Below are positions 57,415-64,000 of a DNA stretch of 64,000 nt, piece after piece. The translations under genes and the position numbers were made by a program. Under the pieces are notes generated by a model, which saw only the letters and a list, made by a program, of their open reading frames with translations, did not search any database and had not been told where the DNA came from. This DNA comes from Micavibrio sp. UBA6145 (GTDB lineage: Bacteria > Pseudomonadota > Alphaproteobacteria > Micavibrionales > UBA1664). The DNA lies in the NCBI GenBank assembly GCA_002423205.1, contig DIUZ01000026.1:248001-312000 (forward strand). The letters run 5' to 3'. The stretch's first letter is position 1, and each line of letters opens with the position of its first letter.

Positions 57415-58875
57415 TTACCTGTCTTTATAAATCTCTTGCCACGCGGGCGGGCGCTGGTCGAATGGTACGGCCTGCCAGCCGCGGTTCAGGACATCCAGCG
57501 CAGGGTCCAGGAATATGCCGTCGACCATGATCGGTACGCCATCCAGAATGATCTGCCCTTTTTTACCGTACAGCATGGTCGTGATGTCCCAGTGCAGCAG
57601 GCTGCGATTGCCGTTATCGACCACCACAGGGTCGCCCATATAATCCGTCATGGTGTAGGCATCGCCCAGCGCCACGTGGAAAGATCCGCCGATTTTCTCG
57701 GACAATAAAATGCTGGCCACATGGCGTTTCAAAAACGGGTTGGTGCCGATGCCGATCTCGCCAATACGCTTTGCGCCGGCGTCAACTGACAATGCCTTGT
57801 CCAGGTGCTCCTGCCCCCTTTCGGCGCGGGCGGATGTCAGCGTGCCGTCTTTGAACACCAGCGTGATGTTCTCAATGATCGACCCGGCATCCTCTTTGGC
57901 GGAAAAACGGCCTTTGGCGACAATGATACCGTTGGTGGAATCGATCCTCGGTGCCGAAAAAACTTCTGATCCGGGGATGTTGCGCGCAATCACCGAATTA
58001 CAGAACGTGAACCCGTCGATGTTCATCGTCAGGTCCGTGCCGTCGATATTGGTAAAGCGCAAAACCTTGCCCGCATTCAGCTTTTCAATCAGCGCATATT
58101 GCGCTGTCTTGATCAGGTCCCATGGCTGGTCGCACATGCGGAAATACAGTTCCGCATATTCCTTATGCGGAATGCCGTCGACTTCGGCGTCGCGCCTGGT
58201 TGGTATGGATGTCAGCACCGTGCGCATCGCGCCCGACACAACCCGGTCGCGCCACGGGCGCAGCAGATCGCGGTAGGTGCGCATTTTTGCGACATCCGCC
58301 TCAATCACCACACCTTCAGGCAGATTATGCTGAACAAAAATCCGTGCGGTAATATCCGAACGCGTCATTAAAAAATGCGCTGCCAGCGCCTGCAGCGCCA
58401 GATCGTCCGCATGCTTGAACAGGACAGCCGCAAAATTTTCGTCATATATATTGACGTCGAAGGTCAGCTTTTCAGCGACACATCGATCAAACAGAACCGT
58501 GCCGATATACCGCGCCTGGTCCCCAATCTCCAGAATCGGCGTACGATGGCCGTCATCGACGATGAACAGCTTGTCCGCCAGCGCGTCCTGCAACGCACGC
58601 GGAGCAGGGGGTTCCGAGAATGTGCCCCAGTCCTGCAACGGCGTCGCCGCCAGCGCGGTTTTGAACGCTTCGTTGTTATGAAGACCCGCCACAAAAATAC
58701 GGATCAGGCGGCGCGCCTTCTGGATTGCCGCTATGGCGTCATCCGTGTACAGGTCCCGCGCATAGGCTTCGATAACCTGCGTCACGTCGTCTTCCCACAG
58801 GGATTCCTCCGCACCAAAACGGCTTAAAAGGGCCACGTCGTTCGCAAAATAGGGGGATACGGATTTAAGAATCAT
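57415..58875 (-). CDS. M29-family metallo-aminopeptidase
   Basis: The 486-residue protein resembles M29 (AmpS/AmpT) aminopeptidases: INEKLNAGKVLRFTNxDGTDL-like KLNAGKVLRFTNIDGTDLTM (about 265-284), IPGSEVFSAPRIDSTNGIIVAKGRFS (about 303-328), IGEIGIGTNPF (about 371-381), FHVALGDAYTMTDYMG (about 399-414) and LHWDITTML with a late DGVPIMVDGIF. The conserved Glu, His and Asp for the two metals are in these segments. These enzymes cleave N-terminal residues from peptides in the cytoplasm. ATG 58875 is preferred; a TTG at 58884 is also in frame. Downstream is the HINT gene. Confidence 0.87.
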   Translation of the reverse strand: MILKSVSPYFANDVALLSRFGAEESLWEDDVTQVIEAYARDLYTDDAIAAIQKARRLIRIFVAGLHNNEAFKTALAATPLQDWGTFSEPPAPRALQDALADKLFIVDDGHRTPILEIGDQARYIGTVLFDRCVAEKLTFDVNIYDENFAAVLFKHADDLALQALAAHFLMTRSDITARIFVQHNLPEGVVIEADVAKMRTYRDLLRPWRDRVVSGAMRTVLTSIPTRRDAEVDGIPHKEYAELYFRMCDQPWDLIKTAQYALIEKLNAGKVLRFTNIDGTDLTMNIDGFTFCNSVIARNIPGSEVFSAPRIDSTNGIIVAKGRFSAKEDAGSIIENITLVFKDGTLTSARAERGQEHLDKALSVDAGAKRIGEIGIGTNPFLKRHVASILLSEKIGGSFHVALGDAYTMTDYMGDPVVVDNGNRSLLHWDITTMLYGKKGQIILDGVPIMVDGIFLDPALDVLNRGWQAVPFDQRPPAWQEIYKDR

Positions 58876-58920
58876 AGGCCCCAAGATATAGGCCTATCAG
58901 GACGCCTTCAAGATATCGGC

Positions 58921-59463
58921 TTAAAGTGCCTTTGTGTAATACCGCCCGGCGACATAGGTGTCGTTTATGCGCGCGTAATACGGGTGGCTGCCGATCTGCA
59001 CATACCCGGCCGATTCATACAGCTTGATCGCCGTATCCATGCTTTCGCGCACATCAAGATTGATGACGCTATGCCCCATTTTGCGCGCCTCGGCCTCCGC
59101 ATGGTCCAGCAGCATGCGCGATAATCCTCGCCCGCGTGCCCAGGGCGTTACAAACAGGCCGGTCAGTTGTGCCGCGTGTTTTTGCGCCTCGTTATTCTGG
59201 GTCGGGCGGATCAGCTGGCATGTGCCACACACCACGCCGTCCAGCCGCGCCAGAAACAAAATCCGCAGCGGCATCGCCGCGACACCCTGCCAGAAACGTT
59301 CCAACACGTCGCGCGACGGCAATTCAACCCAGCCGAATCCGCCGCCGGCCTTGATAGCCGCGTCTGTGGCATCGCACAGATCGTTGAGATCCGTTGATTC
59401 GATTGAATGCTCAACCCGTTCAACGGCCAATAACTGGTCTTTTTGGTGTGCTGCGTTTTCCAT
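58921..59463 (-). CDS. GNAT family N-acetyltransferase
   Basis: The 180-residue protein has the GNAT core: LARLDGVVCGTCQLIRP (about 72-88), the acetyl-CoA loop QLTGLFVTPWARGRGLSRMLLDHAEAEARKMG (about 99-130, R-G-x-G), and LDVRESMDTAIKLYESAGYVQIGSHPYYARINDTYVAGRYYTKAL. The substrate is unknown. ATG 59463 is chosen; a TTG 15 bp upstream is in frame. Confidence 0.88.
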   Translation of the reverse strand: MENAAHQKDQLLAVERVEHSIESTDLNDLCDATDAAIKAGGGFGWVELPSRDVLERFWQGVAAMPLRILFLARLDGVVCGTCQLIRPTQNNEAQKHAAQLTGLFVTPWARGRGLSRMLLDHAEAEARKMGHSVINLDVRESMDTAIKLYESAGYVQIGSHPYYARINDTYVAGRYYTKAL

Positions 59464-59545
59464 GATGTCCAGTATCAATGATAGCGCGCAAAAGGTGAAA
59501 GAAAAGCAAACGATTGAAATGATTCAATGTTGTGGCGCAGCGTAA

Positions 59546-60628
59546 TTAAGCGGCCACCGGTTGTGGTGCGTTTTTGACCGGCGGTTTCTCGCGCCGGGGC
59601 GCGCCGATCCGGACAAACTGCGGACGATCAATGATGCGCAGGTAGCAGAATGCCGGATTGATATGCCTGGAAATGTCGCCAAGTACCTTGGCGCGGATTT
59701 CGAAAGCACGGCGGCGGGTCAGCGCCGGTTGGCCGATGACCCAAAGATCGCTGCCTTCCTGAAGAATGTTCTGGTTATTGATGCCGCTCTCATCAGCGAA
59801 ACGCATGGCCAGTTTCATAACATGCTTTTTGGTTTTTTCGACCCCGCGCGGGTTTTTGACACTTACGTTAACATCCAGCGCCTGACCGTAAATCGCATGA
59901 TTGGTTTTTTGTTGAGCGTGCTTGATCTGGTTTCCAGTGACGTGGAAAAGAAACAGGCGCGGGGTATCGCGCAGCTCTTTGGATTGCGTGCGCGTACTAT
60001 AGGCGCGGTCTATCAGTGATTGCAGAACCCGCTGGGATTGTTTCTGGCTGTCGGCGATCACAAAACGTTTGCATGACTGAACAATGCGGCCGGTGTTGAA
60101 CCACAGGCGCGAAAGCGCCTCCTGTCCCCCGGCCTGCTTGGCTAATTCCAGGTAATACAGCACATCCGTGATGTCATGTGCCGGCACTGACAGATGCTTA
60201 ACGCCCTTTGTCGCCAACACCCATTGCGCCCACGCGCTTTTGGTCCATAGGCCGGTTTGCTCGGAATCAACCAGCGGATTGAACTTGAGCGACAGGGAAT
60301 CTTTTTTGAAACCGATATTGAAGTCGATGTTGATCAGTATCGGCGTGCCGGATTGCAGCGCCTGCTTGATGGTTTGGGCGCGCTCGCTGCCGCGCGCTTC
60401 GTCACTACGCGTACAACCTGTTTTGTGATTTGCGCGGAAATGGGCGATGCGTTCAATGGTATTGCCATCTGCGGCGCAGGCGCTGACATGAACGGCAGTA
60501 TTCCCGCATGACGTGCAGCGCAATCTGTCGCGCACTGACAGCTCGTAAAAACTGGCCTTATCAAAGGCATCCGCCGCAACGGTGCCCAGCGATTTGCCAA
60601 ACGGGTCAAACTGTTCCGCTAAAAGCAT
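59546..60628 (-). CDS. Hypothetical protein with N-terminal Cys/His cluster (CoiA-like start)
   Basis: The 360-residue protein opens with a likely zinc-binding part: RLRCTSCGNTAVHVSACAADGNTIERIAHFRANHKTGC (residues about 36-73). This recalls the N-terminal region of CoiA-like competence proteins (a CxxC pair and an AHFR segment). A mixed domain follows (ILINIDFNIGFKKDSLSLKFNPLV), and a helical middle part around 150-235. The C-terminal part (about 240-345) ends with a Pro/Lys-rich tail. The CoiA relation is inference from a short motif. ATG 60628 has AGAGGA upstream. It is divergent from the 647-residue gene. Confidence 0.6.
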   Translation of the reverse strand: MLLAEQFDPFGKSLGTVAADAFDKASFYELSVRDRLRCTSCGNTAVHVSACAADGNTIERIAHFRANHKTGCTRSDEARGSERAQTIKQALQSGTPILINIDFNIGFKKDSLSLKFNPLVDSEQTGLWTKSAWAQWVLATKGVKHLSVPAHDITDVLYYLELAKQAGGQEALSRLWFNTGRIVQSCKRFVIADSQKQSQRVLQSLIDRAYSTRTQSKELRDTPRLFLFHVTGNQIKHAQQKTNHAIYGQALDVNVSVKNPRGVEKTKKHVMKLAMRFADESGINNQNILQEGSDLWVIGQPALTRRRAFEIRAKVLGDISRHINPAFCYLRIIDRPQFVRIGAPRREKPPVKNAPQPVAA

Positions 60629-60777
60629 ATCCTCTTATAATCTACGTAAAAGAAAATTACAAAATTCTCGCGTTAACGAATGTTAATTTAGGTTGCGACA
60701 CCCCGTCCGCAAGCAATTCTTGCGCTGCATGCCCGCCATGTGCTTGCATCATACCAAGAAGAAGAACAGGGAAGTTA

Positions 60778-62721
60778 ATGAGTAAGGCTCTCAAGCCCGA
60801 AGATTGCAGGCGCGGTCATCAGATTATAGAGACGCCCTATGTAATCAGCATGCTCGAACGCGAGGGATTCTATTATCGTCCCGCGCGCGGCGGCTCGTCG
60901 CATTTTCGTTACATCCATGGCGAGTTTCCCGAGATATGCGTCAACGTCATCGCCAAAACGCAAAAGCGCGACACGCAGGTGAAGGCAGCCAAGGCTGTCG
61001 AGCAGGTGCGCGAACTGAAGAAACAAAAAGTCAAACCGACAAGACGTCAATTGTGGCTGCGCGCAGTTGTCGGCAAAATCGACACCGCGCACGAAGAATT
61101 TGAAATTGGCGATAATGCGCTGATCGTGACCTCGCGCGATTACCCGTGCCTGGGTGTTCAAATACCATTCAACATCACCCCGGACGCGGCGGAGCAGAAA
61201 ATCAATTATCTGCATCGCATGTCCGAAAATCTTTCATTCCTGATTGACCGCCTGTCTCTCGTCTACGGCGTGACCCATGAAGTCGACGACGAAAATGTGC
61301 TGCATGTTTATCAGGCGGAATGGCGCAAGGCCCGCAACTTTGCCCCCTATGACCCGGCGCAGGATGTCGATGTCATGGCCGGCGTCATGGCATGGGAAGT
61401 ACAGCTGCGTAGTGATAAAAAAGTGAGCGACGAAGGCCTCGTGCTGGAAGCATTGGCCGAAAATCTGCGCGCGCGCTGGCCCGGGGATGAAATCCTGCAC
61501 AGCCAGCAGCACGTCATTATCCGTGATGCCCAGTGTCCCGAGATCGGTATGACCGTCCGCGCCACCGAGAACCAGGATGACATTGATGCAAAATACCTGG
61601 CCATGAAGAGCCGTGCAGGCAATTTTGCAAACCAGCTCGCAAGACTGGAAAACGAATATGAATTCACGGTGTGCCGCCGCCGCCGCACCCTGTATCTCGC
61701 GCATCAGGTTTACGAACATCTTGCGGGCACGGTGCGCCGCTTTGCGCGCAACGGTGACAACGACACGGCCTTTTCGGCGCTGGATAAGCTGGAAGCTGGC
61801 GTCACCAAGCGCGACGAAGATTTCCGGATAGAGGGCTCGCTGGAACAGTTTCTGTTCCAAACCTGCAAAAACTATAAGAGCAGTGAAAAAGACGGGCTGG
61901 TGTACCACACCGGCGAAGTACGCCAGATCGGCACCTGTCTGTCCCGTACGATAAACGTGACGTCCACACGCAAGGGCCGGATGTCAGCGGCCGAAGAAGC
62001 AAAATTCGGCCATGAATTTCTGGAATGCCAGGTCCGCGATTTCGAGCGTGTCATAAAAGGCATGGGATACCGCAGCCAGACGCTGGAAGACGGCACATTG
62101 CGGATGACGCACGCCTTCTACGAAAACATGACATTCGATATTCCGGATTTCGCCGGTGTAAAAACAGCCATTCAAAATCTTAAAAAACTGGGCGCTGCCG
62201 CCAGCGGTCCGAACTACGTTGCGGCGCTGGATGCCTATCAGGAAGCATCCACCAAGGCCTTCGACAATTTCATGGTTGTTTTCTCGCAGGCGGGTCTGGC
62301 TATGAGTGAGCGTTTCAATGCCCTTCATGGTGAATTCCAGCATCTTGAAGACGTGATCATGAAGTTCGGCTACCAGAAAACGGTTGAAACCGTGCAGGGC
62401 CAGGAATGCGCGATACGCTATCTCAAGACCAACAGGAATGATCCGTGCGATCCGTCATTCGTGATAGTACCGGTTGCGCGTGTGAATAACTGGGGCGGTA
62501 AAGCGGTCTATATCGTCATGGAAAAAACGCTTGAGGTTATGCGCAGGCAAATTGAAACGATTTGTCCGGGCCGTCTTGTCCTGGCGAAGCCCGATAAACG
62601 CCGCCCTGCGCCGGTCAGCGCGCTACCCTATATCGCGGCGACGACGCAGCATAAGATACCAAGCCCCATGTCCCCCGTCGGCCTGGCGCGCGGGTACCGC
62701 CTTCAGAACAATATCTTTTAA
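60778..62721 (+). CDS. Large hypothetical protein with HicA-like N-terminus
   Basis: The 647-residue protein begins with a segment YVISMLEREGFYYRPARGGSSHFRYIHGEFPEICVNVIAK (residues about 22-61). It resembles HicA-type small dsRBD-fold proteins (gGSHh-like turn followed by strands) and is followed by a basic linker. The remaining about 540 residues are unrecognised, alternating strand-rich and helical parts (DIDAKYLAMKSRAGNFANQLARLENEYEF, AALDAYQEASTKAFDNFMVVFSQAG). No signal or membrane helix. ATG 60778 with GGGAAG upstream is chosen; the upstream open frame (to 60508) overlaps the divergent gene. Its last 99 bp overlap the convergent smr gene. Confidence 0.65.
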   Translation: MSKALKPEDCRRGHQIIETPYVISMLEREGFYYRPARGGSSHFRYIHGEFPEICVNVIAKTQKRDTQVKAAKAVEQVRELKKQKVKPTRRQLWLRAVVGKIDTAHEEFEIGDNALIVTSRDYPCLGVQIPFNITPDAAEQKINYLHRMSENLSFLIDRLSLVYGVTHEVDDENVLHVYQAEWRKARNFAPYDPAQDVDVMAGVMAWEVQLRSDKKVSDEGLVLEALAENLRARWPGDEILHSQQHVIIRDAQCPEIGMTVRATENQDDIDAKYLAMKSRAGNFANQLARLENEYEFTVCRRRRTLYLAHQVYEHLAGTVRRFARNGDNDTAFSALDKLEAGVTKRDEDFRIEGSLEQFLFQTCKNYKSSEKDGLVYHTGEVRQIGTCLSRTINVTSTRKGRMSAAEEAKFGHEFLECQVRDFERVIKGMGYRSQTLEDGTLRMTHAFYENMTFDIPDFAGVKTAIQNLKKLGAAASGPNYVAALDAYQEASTKAFDNFMVVFSQAGLAMSERFNALHGEFQHLEDVIMKFGYQKTVETVQGQECAIRYLKTNRNDPCDPSFVIVPVARVNNWGGKAVYIVMEKTLEVMRRQIETICPGRLVLAKPDKRRPAPVSALPYIAATTQHKIPSPMSPVGLARGYRLQNNIF

Positions 62722-63150
62722 CGGTGCTTCGTCTATCCATTCGGGCAGGCGCTTGCGCAGCACGCCCGATCCATCCTTGCCCTTGCCGGTAATCACCAGA
62801 ACGCATCTGTATCCGCGGCGATAGGCTTCCTGCAAAAAACGTTGCAGCTTTTCATACGCGGCGGCCTGTCCATGGCCGTGCAGGTCGATGACCGCCTCGA
62901 TATCCATCTGGCCGCGCGTCAGCTTTTGCTCGGTGCGGCGGTCAACGTCCCGCCCTTTGGCCGCGCTGGCAGGGACCGGGGCGGGGGGCTTTGGCATGGC
63001 CGTGCCGGTGCGCGTCCTGACCTGTGCGGGCATGGCCGGTTCAGGCGGCGGTGCCGGTTTTTTGCGGCCCTTTAAGGGGGTGATATCAGCGGCAACCAGC
63101 GCCCACAGCCCTTCTTCGTCCACATTTATGTCCTTGCCGCGGCGGCCCAT
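62623..63150 (-). CDS. Smr domain-containing protein
   Basis: The 175-residue protein has a Pro/Lys-rich N-terminal half and a C-terminal Smr domain: IEAVIDLHGHGQAAAYEKLQRFLQEAYRRGYRCVLVITGKGKDGSGVLRKRLPEW (about 84-138) and GHGAWYLMLRRRR (about 160-172). DLHG, TGKG and the GAWY signature are all present. Smr domains are RNA or DNA nucleases or binders; stand-alone alphaproteobacterial forms are often found near tim44/secB. Overlaps the convergent orphan gene by 99 bp. Confidence 0.9.
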   Translation of the reverse strand: MGRRGKDINVDEEGLWALVAADITPLKGRKKPAPPPEPAMPAQVRTRTGTAMPKPPAPVPASAAKGRDVDRRTEQKLTRGQMDIEAVIDLHGHGQAAAYEKLQRFLQEAYRRGYRCVLVITGKGKDGSGVLRKRLPEWIDEAPLKDIVLKAVPARQADGGHGAWYLMLRRRRDIG

Positions 63151-63165
63151 TATCGCTCTTTCAAA

Positions 63166-63193
63166 ATGACACTTCCTGCATTAACGGTATAAT
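63166..63193 (+). promoter_or_regulatory. Candidate sigma-70 promoter
   Basis: ATGACA (63166-63171), 16 bases, TATAAT (63188-63193, perfect). The start of transcription falls near 63200, so the in-frame ATG at 63192, which lies in the -10, cannot be the start of the next gene. Confidence 0.6.
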
Positions 63194-63224
63194 GGACCTT
63201 ACACCAAGGATGGAACGCCCTCAA

Positions 63225-63992
63225 ATGACGCGCATACTGATGTTTCTGTGTGCCCTGGCCATAACTGTTGCGGCCCCCGCGTATGCGCAGAATATCCCGG
63301 CTACGCGCACGGAAAAAGACTCACAATCATCGCCTGATACGACCCCCATGCTGATGCTCAGCCGGGGCACGCCCACTCATCCGGAGAAAGTCATTCTCAC
63401 CTGGCATAAAATGGTCCGCCAGACACCTGACTTTCTGCTCTGGGCAAAAAAATCGCCTTATTTGCGCAAGGCCAACGCCATTGACCATGACATGATCGTC
63501 AATCGTGAATCCAATCGCCTGCAACAGGATTGGAACGAACTTGATACGTCGCAACTGCTGAACATCCAGACCGTCATTCATCTGAATAATTACAGCACCC
63601 TGCAGGAGCAGCTGATCGTGGGTGAGTTTACGTCCAAGACGTTCTTCAGTTTCATGATGTACGACGAAAACATCGCCGTTGTGCCCCACGATATTGCGCG
63701 TTTCAACAAGATCAAGATCACCAACGCACAAATGAACGACATGCTTAAGAAGGCAGGCAGCGGCCAGATCATGGCCGAGCTTTTGCTCAAGCCGATTGAG
63801 GCGGACGCAAAAACCCCCTTTGTTCATGGCAGGATGTCTTACTGGCTGGTGCTCGGGCAGGTGATGGAAATCCGCTTCTGGAGCAAGTCCGACGGCAAGG
63901 ATGAATTGCTGTGGATGCAGCGCGACCCATCGTACAAACCCAGAGAAGACAAAAGCCTTCTCGATCTGAAATCCGGCGCTGTTTTGCCATGA
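63225..63992 (+). CDS. Exported hypothetical protein
   Basis: The 255-residue protein has a signal peptide (MTRILMFLCALAITVAAPAYA-Q). A domain follows that I do not recognise, with VILTWHKMVRQTPDFLLWAKKSPYLRKANAIDHDMIVNRESNRLQQDWNELD (about 45-97), YDENIAVVPHDIARFNKIKITNAQMNDMLKKAGSGQIMAELLLKPIEAD (about 145-195) and a strand-rich end. ATG 63225 is used because the upstream promoter rules out ATG 63192; ATG 63210 remains possible. It is probably periplasmic. Ends 8 bp before the window end. Confidence 0.65.
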   Translation: MTRILMFLCALAITVAAPAYAQNIPATRTEKDSQSSPDTTPMLMLSRGTPTHPEKVILTWHKMVRQTPDFLLWAKKSPYLRKANAIDHDMIVNRESNRLQQDWNELDTSQLLNIQTVIHLNNYSTLQEQLIVGEFTSKTFFSFMMYDENIAVVPHDIARFNKIKITNAQMNDMLKKAGSGQIMAELLLKPIEADAKTPFVHGRMSYWLVLGQVMEIRFWSKSDGKDELLWMQRDPSYKPREDKSLLDLKSGAVLP

Positions 63993-64000
63993 TCTCACGC

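Overview
This window looks like the origin-proximal part of the chromosome of an alphaproteobacterium with moderately high GC content. The evidence is gene content and order: NDUFA12-mlaD-DUF2155-aat, DUF3576-leuS, lptE-holA, parB-parA-rsmG-mnmG-mnmE, rho-hemJ-hemH-hemE and ppsR-aroE-coaE-dnaQ-secB-tim44. The second half matches the arrangement around the Caulobacter replication origin, where oriC lies next to hemE. I cannot assign a species; a free-living, possibly Micavibrio-like lineage would fit, but that is inference.

Layout. 1-7.4 kb: the 3' end of a phytoene-desaturase-like oxidoreductase, a complex I assembly/accessory gene, mlaD, a DUF2155 gene, convergent aat and dps, an asparagine-synthetase-like protein that has lost its catalytic motifs, a nucleotide-sugar epimerase and a YqaA membrane protein. 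7.4-10 kb: an accessory patch between two tRNA-Gly genes (anticodons CCC and GCC) with a truncated Kef-type antiporter, a predicted ADP-ribosyltransferase and an outer-membrane barrel protein. 10-14.7 kb: YbaK, LonSB and Trm112 proteins, an ECF sigma factor with its NrsF anti-sigma factor, and dipZ behind a good match to a SigF-type promoter. 14.7-21.4 kb: serine and branched-chain amino-acid synthesis (serA, ilvB, serC, serB), with two consecutive leader-peptide/terminator arrangements ahead of ilvB. 21.4-26.8 kb: an MsrA homologue lacking its catalytic Cys, a porin, a 764-residue orphan and small exported proteins.

26.8-34.5 kb: leuS and a cotranscribed orphan, a homocysteine S-methyltransferase behind a structured leader with its own 37-codon ORF, an isochorismatase-like hydrolase, lptE, holA and a Thr/Ala/Pro-rich exported protein. 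34.5-48.6 kb: chromosome segregation (parA, parB), tRNA/rRNA modification (rsmG, mnmG, mnmE), rho and heme synthesis (hemJ, hemH, hemE). At least six parS-like sites lie here. Four of them are packed inside mnmG, where they encode a repeated VSRE(S/T) insertion in the protein. 48.6-52 kb: the likely oriC neighbourhood plus three orphan genes, two of them apparently paralogous. 52-57 kb: the conserved ppsR-aroE-coaE-GATase-dnaQ / secB / tim44 block. 57-64 kb: HIT and M29 enzymes, a GNAT acetyltransferase, two large orphans, an Smr-domain protein and an exported protein.

The observations most worth following up are the parS cluster embedded in mnmG, the two candidate attenuators upstream of ilvB, the structured leader of the homocysteine methyltransferase, the catalytically stripped AsnB-like and MsrA-like proteins, and the stand-alone ADP-ribosyltransferase-like protein. 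All functional statements are read from sequence only; no search or folding program was run.
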